NCBI GenBank assembly: GCA_948470565.1
Contig: CAOKPF010000007.1
Coordinates: 1-39,555 of the forward strand
Source: an uncultured Clostridium sp.
Lineage (GTDB): Bacteria; Bacillota; Clostridia; TANB77; CAG-465
Direction: 5' to 3'
Length of the DNA stretch: 39,555 bases
This document shows positions 32,902 through 39,555 of the stretch, piece by piece. Position numbers and translations under genes: made by a program. The notes below the pieces were generated by a model. The model made no database searches, was not told the DNA's origin, and saw only the letters and a program-made list of their open reading frames with translations. Each line of letters starts with the position of its first letter. Within the stretch, counting starts at the first letter, position 1.

Positions 32902-34293
32902 TTAATTTCTTTTTACCTTCCAATACCCATTTTTGTCTGCGCCTATTCTTTCTAATAAGTTATTTTCTTTTAATTTATTTATATTTCTTTTTACTGTTAT
33001 ACTAGTTATACCTAATTTTATAGCAATTTCGTTTTGAGTAATATTTGGATTTTTTAATATTGTTTCCATTATTTTCAATTCTGTTTTATTCAATTTTACA
33101 GTATCATTTACAGTATCATTTACAGTATCATTTACAGTATCATTTTTATATAATCTGCTATAAAAAGTAACCGAAAAAATGTTTTTCCCTAGAATTTCAA
33201 ATTTTGGTTTTTTTACATCTACATTATAAGCATCCATTATTTTTTTAATACCACTACCACGTCTTTCCATATAATTTAATCTTGAAAAAATATCACAAAT
33301 TAAAGGATTTCTTCTTGTACTAAAATGATTATTTAATAGTTCATCTAAATCATATCCAAAATCAACTCCGCCAAAAGATAGAATCTCTATTCTATCATCA
33401 TACATTGCAAGTTCTATTTGTGAGCCTCTATATAAATATTGACGATGAGCCTCTGCATTTATAATAGCTTCTCTTATAGCCTCTAAATCATATTCTGAAA
33501 TATTTTTTCTACTTACTTCTCCTGTCCTAGTCCAACCATTTGACATATGCTTTTTAACAAATTCCATTGAATTTTTTATTTGAGAAATTATACTACCATA
33601 ATATTCTATATCATCTTTTGCATCTATCTTTTCTAGCCCATTCCACCTAGTACATGATATAAATGCACCTGTATGATTATTTTGATCAGAAAACAATATT
33701 GCAGCATTTGTCATTTTATTTTCTTTATTTATTAATTCAAATGAATTAAAATCACTATCTTTTATTATAATATTTTTTACTTCTTTAAACTCTGATTTTA
33801 AAACATTGAATGTAAAATTTTCAAATTTATTGTCGGTTATCTGTTCATCCCAGCCTTCATTTTTGCCTCTTAATATTAATTCATTTAATTCTAAACTATT
33901 TACTGGATTATCTTGATCACCCTTTCTAATATAAGCTACTTTAGTTCCCTTATTCACATAATAATATGGAGTGTGACCACCTGGTAAAACTTTTACAACA
34001 ATTATTTTTTTGCTTCTATAATCCACAATATCAATAACAGGAATAATACTTGGCATTATTTTATCTTTAATTCTTTTTGTAATTTCTTCATAAGATGTCT
34101 TTATATTATTAATTCCAACTACTTCTTTTGTTTCATCTTCTATTCCAAAAATTAAAAAACCAACATCATATCCATTAGCGAATGAACTGACTGTCTTTAA
34201 ATAATTTTTAGGTTCTTTAAAGTCGACTTTTTCCTTTAATTCTAGATTATATTTTTCATCAGTTAAAATTTCATCAATATTAATTTTATACAC
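32902..34293 (-). CDS. AlbA_2 (Schlafen-like) domain ATP-binding protein
   Basis: A 463-residue regulator-like protein. The N-terminal AlbA_2 domain (about 10-135) has LELKEKVDFKEPKNYLKTVS, FANGYDVGFLIFGIED and TPYYYVNKGTKVAYIRKG. The middle (about 270-360) is the HATPase_c_4 region: REAIINAEAHRQYLYRG, IEILSFGG, RRNPLICDIFSRLNYMERRG. The C-terminus is a winged helix (NITQNEIAIKLGITSITVKRNINKL). Between them, around residues 383-398, NDTV is repeated four times in a row from a 12-bp DNA repeat. Proteins of this type are widespread accessory genes, sometimes in defence islands; function unproven. GGAGGGTG precedes the ATG. Confidence 0.85.
   Translation of the reverse strand: MYKINIDEILTDEKYNLELKEKVDFKEPKNYLKTVSSFANGYDVGFLIFGIEDETKEVVGINNIKTSYEEITKRIKDKIMPSIIPVIDIVDYRSKKIIVVKVLPGGHTPYYYVNKGTKVAYIRKGDQDNPVNSLELNELILRGKNEGWDEQITDNKFENFTFNVLKSEFKEVKNIIIKDSDFNSFELINKENKMTNAAILFSDQNNHTGAFISCTRWNGLEKIDAKDDIEYYGSIISQIKNSMEFVKKHMSNGWTRTGEVSRKNISEYDLEAIREAIINAEAHRQYLYRGSQIELAMYDDRIEILSFGGVDFGYDLDELLNNHFSTRRNPLICDIFSRLNYMERRGSGIKKIMDAYNVDVKKPKFEILGKNIFSVTFYSRLYKNDTVNDTVNDTVNDTVKLNKTELKIMETILKNPNITQNEIAIKLGITSITVKRNINKLKENNLLERIGADKNGYWKVKRN
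33098..33145 (-). repeat. 12-bp tandem repeat, four copies
   Basis: ACAGTATCATTT (plus-strand reading) occurs four times without interruption and with no mismatch, encoding NDTV x4. Because the unit is a multiple of three, copy-number change would lengthen or shorten the linker without frameshift. Confidence 0.9.
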
Positions 34294-34403
34294 CCTCCTT
34301 TAATAAGATATACTTTAATTTTCAATTATATATATTATCATATTTTAACTATTTTTTGTAGTATTTAGAGAAATTTTTTCATTTTTAATACAAAAAAATT
34401 TTT

Positions 34404-35681
34404 CTACAACATATTATGTAATTTTATATACCTGATTTTAGATAAATATTTTTGTAAAATTCCATAAACTACATACGCTAACCATACTCCAACAATTCCA
34501 AGTGATGTATATGATAATATAATAGCAAGTAATATTTTTACAAAAGAACTAATAATATTTCTTTTTGCTAAAAATTTAAAATCTCTAAATCCTCTTAAAA
34601 TTGAAAAATAGTAAGTAGCACTCATTGTTATATATGTACTAACTAAAAGTAATGGTAGTACTTTAAAAAATATAATTTGTAATTCTTCTGTTTTTAACGA
34701 TATTTTCATTATTACTATGGATATAACAAATACTATAAGAGGAAATAAAGCAGAACATATATTTGTTATTTTTTTTGCAACAATTTTTATATTATCAATA
34801 CTTTTTTTAGATTTATTACCTGAAGCAATTCCAACAGTAATTGTTATTCCATCTCCAAATCCCTGTATAAATGCTTCATAAATATTAGATAGTTGAATTA
34901 AAATAATGTGTACTGCATATTCTAAACTTCCCATTCTTGAAACAAGTATATTAAATATAAAATTGTCTATTTTTGAAGCAATTCGTTCAACAAAATTCCA
35001 TTTAAATAAATTCCATATTTGCTTAAATAAATCAGTTTTAAATGAGTATTCAACATCATTTTTAGATATTATTACCAAATATATCATTAATATTGTATCA
35101 ATAAATACCGTTACCCATGCTACTCCAATAATTCCATATCCTAAATTCACTGCTATAATATCCATAAATAAATTTAATATTACAGCAAAAATTCTAAGCT
35201 TTAGTATAACTCCCTGTTTTCCAATAGTTCTTTGATAACCCGATAGAACTGTAACAACTGAATTTTGTAAAAATCCAATTAATCTAATTTTAATGTAAAT
35301 AACACATATTTTATCTACATCAAATAAACTTGGAAAAATAGGTTGTATTAAATATATTATAACAATTGTTATTAACGATATTAATAATGTCATAATTATT
35401 GCATTACCAATAAACATCTTTTGAGTTTTTATATTGTTTTCTCCAACAGACTTTGCAACTAAAGTGTTATTTGATACATTTATTGTTTGAATGCTCATTT
35501 GCATTAAATTTATAACTACTGACATTGCTCCTATTGCACCTAATTCTAAAATCCCAATAGTAGATATTGCAAGTGTATCAACAAGTGTCATTAATATATT
35601 TATAAGATTTTCAAACGCAATTGGAATAGATATTTTTAATTGTTTCTTTACACTTATTTCTTCCATTTCTAACTTTATCAC
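34404..35681 (-). CDS. MATE family efflux transporter
   Basis: A 425-residue inner-membrane protein with about twelve hydrophobic helices in two related halves, typical of MATE transporters that export drugs or metabolites using a cation gradient. The start of helix 1 and 2 (SIPIAFENLINILMTLVDTLAIS) and NTLVAKSVGE are family hallmarks, and the second half opens with WNLFKWNFVERIASKIDNFIF. The first codon is taken as GTG at 35681; an ATG five codons later is an equally possible start, and the promoter gives only a very short leader. Substrate unknown. Confidence 0.85.
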   Translation of the reverse strand: MIKLEMEEISVKKQLKISIPIAFENLINILMTLVDTLAISTIGILELGAIGAMSVVINLMQMSIQTINVSNNTLVAKSVGENNIKTQKMFIGNAIIMTLLISLITIVIIYLIQPIFPSLFDVDKICVIYIKIRLIGFLQNSVVTVLSGYQRTIGKQGVILKLRIFAVILNLFMDIIAVNLGYGIIGVAWVTVFIDTILMIYLVIISKNDVEYSFKTDLFKQIWNLFKWNFVERIASKIDNFIFNILVSRMGSLEYAVHIILIQLSNIYEAFIQGFGDGITITVGIASGNKSKKSIDNIKIVAKKITNICSALFPLIVFVISIVIMKISLKTEELQIIFFKVLPLLLVSTYITMSATYYFSILRGFRDFKFLAKRNIISSFVKILLAIILSYTSLGIVGVWLAYVVYGILQKYLSKIRYIKLHNML

Positions 35682-35697
35682 CTAATTTGTTGTAATC

Positions 35698-35727
35698 ATT
35701 ATAGCATTTTAATATATAATATGTCAA
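35698..35727 (-). promoter_or_regulatory. promoter of the MATE gene
   Basis: On the minus strand TTGACA (35727-35722) and TATAAT (35703-35698), 18-bp spacer. Confidence 0.72.
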
Positions 35728-35734
35728 CTATATT

Positions 35735-35780
35735 TAAAAAGAAAAGATGATTAAAATTACATTTGTAAAATTAATCATCT
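35735..35780 (-). terminator. terminator after the 164-residue paralogue gene
   Basis: AGATGATTAA (35745-35754) pairs with TTAATCATCT (35771-35780); on the minus strand CTTTTCTTTTTAAA follows. Confidence 0.75.
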
Positions 35781-35798
35781 AACCTTTCTATAAATTTT

Positions 35799-36293
35799 TT
35801 ATACAGCAAAATTTACTTGTATTTTACCATCGCTTGTAATATCAAACATGAGTTCTTTTTCAGCAATTATCGTCCTACCATTTTTTTCTAAACTGTATGT
35901 TACCCATATTTTGTCATTTTCTCTAATTGAAAAATTAACATAGTCATAATAGTGGTCAAACTCCAATTTTGCAAAATGTCTTCCATCAAGTGTAAACCAT
36001 AAATTTTTAGTAGGATATTCAGAAATTGCAATTACTTCATTTGGGAGTACATTAACAAATTCTACTGCCATAAAATTGTTAAGAACTATATTAGTTTTAA
36101 TTAACTTATTAGAAATATTTTTAAAAAATATCTCACCTGTATTAACTACTATGTATAATATCTTTACATATTTATTTAAGTTTTTTCTATTGCTTTTTTT
36201 ATTACATTTTATAACATGTGCCTCTTTAAACAAACGAAAATGACTTGTAAAACCAGTATCACAATCTTTAAAAATTTTATTTTCATTTTTCAT
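35799..36293 (-). CDS. unknown protein, paralogue array member 1 (short form)
   Basis: A 164-residue protein of unknown function, about half the length of its two larger paralogues. It shares their C-terminal core: NEVIAISEYP, then LWFTLDGRHFAKLEFD, then a strand-rich end (KELMFDI). FTLDGRHF resembles the Asp-box (S/T-x-D-G-x-x-W/F) of sialidase-type beta-propellers. No signal peptide or membrane helix. An AAAGGAAAAG site with similar flanks occurs upstream of this gene and of the next copy, so leader and gene were duplicated together. It has its own consensus promoter and terminator. Confidence 0.7.
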   Translation of the reverse strand: MKNENKIFKDCDTGFTSHFRLFKEAHVIKCNKKSNRKNLNKYVKILYIVVNTGEIFFKNISNKLIKTNIVLNNFMAVEFVNVLPNEVIAISEYPTKNLWFTLDGRHFAKLEFDHYYDYVNFSIRENDKIWVTYSLEKNGRTIIAEKELMFDITSDGKIQVNFAV

Positions 36294-36348
36294 ATAATCA
36301 CTTTTCCTTTCATCTATTAAGAATTAATAAGTAAATATAACCTTAGAC

Positions 36349-36377
36349 ATTATATCATGTATAACTAATTATGTCAA
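36349..36377 (-). promoter_or_regulatory. promoter of paralogue 1
   Basis: On the minus strand TTGACA (36377-36372) and TATAAT (36354-36349), 17-bp spacer with a TGA extension. Confidence 0.78.
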
Positions 36378-36382
36378 ATAAA

Positions 36383-36425
36383 AAATAAGACAGCTATTTA
36401 CTTAATATAAGTAAATATAACTGTC
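36383..36425 (-). terminator. terminator of paralogue 2
   Basis: GACAG/CTGTC outer arms (36389-36393, 36421-36425) and a perfect inner TATTTACTTA/TAAGTAAATA helix (36395-36404, 36408-36417); on the minus strand CTTATTTTTT follows. Confidence 0.8.
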
Positions 36426-36441
36426 CTAAATAATTATATTT

Positions 36442-37536
36442 TTATTCTTCATAGTAGCTTGCAATTAATGGATTTTGAAAAATATCTATAAAATTAAACT
36501 CAAAAAATATTTTAGATAATATTGTATTAGTATCACAATAGTATAAACATATGTTATTATCTATAAATCTAATATCCACAGCTTTTTCAGTACCAACAAA
36601 TTTTGAATAATCTAACTTTGAGAAATTTTCAAAATCTAATGTAAAATAACAACAATGTTTTTTTCTATTCATTAAACCTATAACTCCATTGGGAAATACA
36701 AAACTACACACATAATCAATATTTATCCTAGCTTGTGATTTTATTTTTTTTCCAATACAATTAGTATACTTTATCTTACCAGACCTTAATAAAAGCTTAG
36801 TATTACTTACAAATGCATTAATTCCAACTTTTTCTAATTTAGTTAATCCACTACTTATAGGATTTAAATATATACACTTTTTCCTAAATCGCAATAATAT
36901 ATTATATTTTTGTATTACCTCTATATTTCTACAATTACTATCCATATAAATCTCGCATTCTCTTTCATCACATTTATTCTTCTTAATATGTAATTTTATT
37001 GGTGAAAAATCCAAATTAAAAAAATCAAGTTCCATATAGATTGGTATAGATATTGACTTGTCATAATAATCATTTACCAAAAAAATTTCATTATCACTTA
37101 TTTTTTTTATTACGTAAGAATTACTGTAATTAAAATATATATTATCTTTAAACAAATCAGTTAATTTTATTATTGAGTATATATTCTCATTTAATATTAA
37201 AATTAGTATATCATCTTTTTGGTCTACTATGCATATAATACCATTTGACGTACAATAAAAATGACAATCTAAATTTGATTGTAAAAAAACCTTTTTAACT
37301 AATGTGTCTGTAATATCTGTACATTTATTGTCTAAATGAAAAAATGCTACATTTTCGAAATTTTTATTAACAGCTATATATTTTATATAAGCATTAATAG
37401 CACACTTTTTCCTACGATCAATACATTTTCTTCCATAAAATATTCCTCCATATCCCTTTAATTCTTCATATTCTTCTACATTTAATCTAGTAATTTCAGG
37501 TAAGTCTTTCAAAGACTTTACAATCATATTATTCAT
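36442..37536 (-). CDS. unknown protein, paralogue array member 2
   Basis: A 364-residue unknown protein. Two related halves are visible: the first with CAINAYIKYIAV, FHLDN, VKKVFLQSNL and NGIICIVDQKDDI; the second with NAFVSNTKLLLRSGKIKYTN, then NGVIGLMNRKKHCCYFTLDF and ENFSKLD, and a conserved end KIFFEFNFIDIFQNPL. The Asp-box-like YFTLDFENF occurs once near the C-terminus. I start it at the ATG giving MNNMIVKSL, which matches MNNKITL of the next paralogue and follows AAAGGA; the frame is open 22 codons further but runs into the upstream terminator. Cysteine and lysine rich, no signal peptide seen. Confidence 0.7.
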   Translation of the reverse strand: MNNMIVKSLKDLPEITRLNVEEYEELKGYGGIFYGRKCIDRRKKCAINAYIKYIAVNKNFENVAFFHLDNKCTDITDTLVKKVFLQSNLDCHFYCTSNGIICIVDQKDDILILILNENIYSIIKLTDLFKDNIYFNYSNSYVIKKISDNEIFLVNDYYDKSISIPIYMELDFFNLDFSPIKLHIKKNKCDERECEIYMDSNCRNIEVIQKYNILLRFRKKCIYLNPISSGLTKLEKVGINAFVSNTKLLLRSGKIKYTNCIGKKIKSQARINIDYVCSFVFPNGVIGLMNRKKHCCYFTLDFENFSKLDYSKFVGTEKAVDIRFIDNNICLYYCDTNTILSKIFFEFNFIDIFQNPLIASYYEE

Positions 37537-37603
37537 ATTTTCACATTTTCCTTTCTTCTTAGTTAAGAATAAATTATTTTTATTACGATAGAAAAATACC
37601 ATT

Positions 37604-37643
37604 AAAAAAGGACAGTTAGTAAAAAGTGTAAGTAACTGTCCTT
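37604..37643 (-). terminator. terminator of paralogue 3
   Basis: An 11-bp perfect stem (37608-37618 with 37633-37643, core GGACAGTTA) with, on the minus strand, a run of six T. Confidence 0.88.
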
Positions 37644-37686
37644 AATGTTAATATTACTATTTAAAGAAAATTAATTTTTTAATATT

Positions 37687-38856
37687 TTATATATTTTGCT
37701 CATAAGTTACACTTAATGAATTGTTAATTACATTGGAAAAATTGAAATTAAAGTAAAGAGCAGTATATATTTTTTCATCTGTTACTTCTGATTTTTTAGC
37801 AATACACAATACGTCATTAACATAATCCAGTTTCTCTATGCCACTAAAATCCTCATTTAATTTTGAAAAATATTCGCAATCTATAGTAAAATATAACTTA
37901 TTACCATTTATTACTATTATAATAATACCATTTGATAATACATATGAATTGCATTTTTTTATTATCATATTAAATTTTGATTTTGAATACCTTACTCTAT
38001 TATAACTATCTATATATATGATTTTACCATTATACTGTAATATATATATTTTCTTTATTATAGAATTAATACATACTTGGTCTGAAATATTTGTAGAATT
38101 ATTTTTAGTAATTATATAAGCATTTTTAAAAAATGCAAATCTACTTATTATATCATCATATATACATAAATTTTCGTTTACAATAAATTTATCATTTTTA
38201 TATATTTCATAACTTTTTTCTTCACTTACAATGCTTCTGTAATGTAACTTTATACAATTACCATTCTCGTTATAAAAGTCAAATTCCATATATATAGGAA
38301 TAGAGTCATTTTTATCTTCATATCCCATTTCTTGAGAATAATTTTGCCACTTATATTCTATTAAGTCATTGCTAATAGAGGTAATGTATATAGAACTAGT
38401 TATATCTCTGTCATGTTCCTTTAAAAAGGTGTCAAAATTAACAATAGAATATATTTTATCATTTAGCATAAACAAAATATTACTTCTATCAAACACAACG
38501 CAAAGAATGCCATTTTCTGTAGTATATAATTTTAAATTGCACTTTAAAAAAATTTTTTTTAGAATATTATCATTAACTTTGATATAGTTATCAGATAAAT
38601 CTCCAATATATATATTATCTTTATGCGTAATTAGAATATGCCGTATATATATATTTATTGCGTTATTTTTCCTTTCATCTATACCATCTCTTCTAATTAC
38701 AGATTTAAAATATGAATCTCTCTTTTTTTTCTCAAAAAGCTTAAAGCAACGAAATTTTCTCCTTATATTCTTTAATATTTCTTTTTCTATTGATGTAGTA
38801 CATATTCCTACTTCTCTTAAATTTGGAGTTGATGTTAATGTTATTTTATTATTCAT
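37687..38856 (-). CDS. unknown protein, paralogue array member 3
   Basis: A 389-residue paralogue of the preceding protein with the same two-half layout. First half: ERKNNAINIYIRHILI, IYIGDLSDN, LKKIFLKCNL, NGILCVVFDRSNILFM. Second half: KNAYIITKNNS, KKIYILQYNGKIIYIDSYNR, SNGIIIIVINGNKLYFTIDC, EYFSKLN and LYFNFNFSNVINNSL. YFTIDCEYF replaces YFTLDFENF. The regular strand-turn pattern suggests a beta-propeller or beta-sandwich. There is no secretion signal and no enzymatic motif. A GGTAGGTAGG stretch lies ahead of the ATG. Confidence 0.7.
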   Translation of the reverse strand: MNNKITLTSTPNLREVGICTTSIEKEILKNIRRKFRCFKLFEKKKRDSYFKSVIRRDGIDERKNNAINIYIRHILITHKDNIYIGDLSDNYIKVNDNILKKIFLKCNLKLYTTENGILCVVFDRSNILFMLNDKIYSIVNFDTFLKEHDRDITSSIYITSISNDLIEYKWQNYSQEMGYEDKNDSIPIYMEFDFYNENGNCIKLHYRSIVSEEKSYEIYKNDKFIVNENLCIYDDIISRFAFFKNAYIITKNNSTNISDQVCINSIIKKIYILQYNGKIIYIDSYNRVRYSKSKFNMIIKKCNSYVLSNGIIIIVINGNKLYFTIDCEYFSKLNEDFSGIEKLDYVNDVLCIAKKSEVTDEKIYTALYFNFNFSNVINNSLSVTYEQNI

Positions 38857-38907
38857 AGCCTACCTACCTTTCAAATAAGAAATTAAAGTTAATATTATAA
38901 TTTTCTA

Positions 38908-39276
38908 TTAATCATTTATTCTTACATCAATCGTACTTTTATTAGCTCTTGAAAAATTAAATTCAAATTCAAGCTTTAATTTATTCTTTTTTTCACTATC
39001 AGAACTTATGTATATTTCTTCATCTTCATATATAAAATCATTGAATTCTTTTACTTCTATTTTAGTAAAATATTCAAAATCTAATGTAAAATAAATATGT
39101 GTTTTCTCAAGTACATCTGGGGTTTGAAAAACTAATGCAATTACTCCATTTGGTAACACGCAAACTGATGGCATATTAATTTCTGGAATATCGGATTGAG
39201 AACAATAATAATTATTGTTACAATCTAAATAACAAAAATGTAAATTTCCTACTTCCTTTTTACATATATACACCAT
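38908..39276 (-). CDS. paralogue array member 4, probably 5'-truncated
   Basis: At least 122 residues with the C-terminal core of the family: NGVIALVFQTPDV, IYFTLDFEYFTKIEV and LKLEFEFNFSRANKS. Reading upstream of the ATG at 39276 in the same frame gives TSLNAFIKM, which continues the alignment with the paralogues (CAINAYIKY, NAINIYIRH), but no start codon or good ribosome binding site is found before a stop at about 39335. The gene is therefore either a decayed, 5'-truncated copy or starts at an unusual codon. No terminator separates it clearly from member 3. Confidence 0.55.
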   Translation of the reverse strand: MVYICKKEVGNLHFCYLDCNNNYYCSQSDIPEINMPSVCVLPNGVIALVFQTPDVLEKTHIYFTLDFEYFTKIEVKEFNDFIYEDEEIYISSDSEKKNKLKLEFEFNFSRANKSTIDVRIND

Positions 39277-39429
39277 TTTTATAAAAGCATTTAGGGACGT
39301 TCCATAAATAAATGTTACAATTTTTATGTAGACTTAAAATTTACCGTTAAATAAATTTTAAATTCATTTATTTAGTGGTGAATTTTGAATATGTAAAAAA
39401 GTTTATATTAAATGGCATGACAAAACAGC

Positions 39430-39464
39430 ACATTATAATATTATTTTTCAATATTATGTAATGT
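39430..39464 (-). terminator. hairpin after a gene entering from the right edge
   Basis: ACATTATAATATT pairs (one bulge) with AATATTATGTAATGT; on the minus strand GCTGTTTTG follows. It lies just past the stop of the open frame at the edge. Confidence 0.4.
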
Positions 39465-39477
39465 ACTTCGATTTACA

Positions 39478-39555
39478 TTATATATTTTGCTCATGATTAT
39501 GTGTTGATTTGCGCCTAAAAATATACAGCCAATTGCAAATTAAGATATACAGATA
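39478..39555 (-). CDS. possible 3' end of another gene (partial)
   Basis: A minus-strand frame is open from the right edge to a TAA: a hydrophobic stretch (CNWLYIF), then RRKSTHNHEQNI. The last four residues and the DNA under them match the end of paralogue 3 (...TYEQNI), but the rest does not. Too short to identify. Confidence 0.25.
   Translation of the reverse strand, partial: YLYILICNWLYIFRRKSTHNHEQNI

Noticed and set aside
33098-33145. CRISPR-like repeat array.
   Set aside because: Units are 12 bp, contiguous without spacers and in frame within a gene.
37537-37602. 22-codon N-terminal extension of paralogue 2.
   Set aside because: It starts at the edge of the terminator T-run and does not align with paralogue 3, whose N-terminus MNNKITL matches the later ATG (MNNMIVKSL).
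37680-39496. Repeat of the sequence TATATATTTTGCTCAT at the end of paralogue 3 and near the right edge, as a fifth array member.
   Set aside because: Only the last few codons match (EQNI); the preceding sequence is hydrophobic and unlike the family, and the DNA is AT-rich enough for chance.

Overview
The window is very AT-rich throughout. Its genes use dense AGGAGG-type ribosome binding sites, consensus TTGACA/TATAAT promoters and many intrinsic terminators. With the gene content (rpmF, a DUF512 radical-SAM/PDZ protein, tig-clpP-clpX, a 639-residue glutamine-dependent NAD+ synthetase, YigZ, YebC) this points to a low-GC Bacillota, most likely of class Clostridia. I cannot name the species.

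Left part (1-16.8 kb) is mainly housekeeping: rpmF, DUF512, an unknown protein built from exact 75-residue repeats, an RluA-type pseudouridine synthase overlapping prfB, then an ISAs1-like insertion sequence with unusually long (115 bp) terminal inverted repeats, a clear 9-bp target duplication and a frameshifted transposase. It continues with an unknown beta-rich protein, an intergenic stretch full of dyads, a second RluA-family enzyme divergent from a TrmN6-like methyltransferase, nadE, the tig-clpP-clpX operon, a small unknown protein and a YigZ/IMPACT protein.

Middle part (16.9-26.7 kb) is a surface-glycan type locus. It holds three polytopic GT-C (PMT/ArnT-like) glycosyltransferases, a small membrane protein and an FAD-dependent oxidoreductase, followed by a GHMP-family sugar kinase and a sugar-nucleotidyltransferase. 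Three transcription units here start from almost identical promoters in which the spacer is conserved as well as the -35 and -10. The first glycosyltransferase is broken by a GC-rich, hairpin-packed 143-bp insertion; removing it with one copy of a 4-bp flanking repeat restores a single 584-residue reading frame.

Right part (26.7-39.5 kb) is more accessory: a XerC/D-type tyrosine recombinase, a zinc-ribbon protein, an AAA/DUF4143 ATPase behind a tandem-repeat operator-like site, about 1.2 kb without a clear gene (with a candidate structured RNA and decayed coding sequence on the minus strand), an SNase-fold protein that has lost its catalytic residues, yebC, an AlbA_2 (Schlafen-like) ATPase with a fourfold NDTV tandem repeat, a MATE transporter, and a tandem array of four diverging paralogues of unknown function that carry an Asp-box-like motif. 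The most promising undescribed material is this paralogue array, the hairpin insertion, the shared promoters and the structured intergenic region near 30.7 kb.
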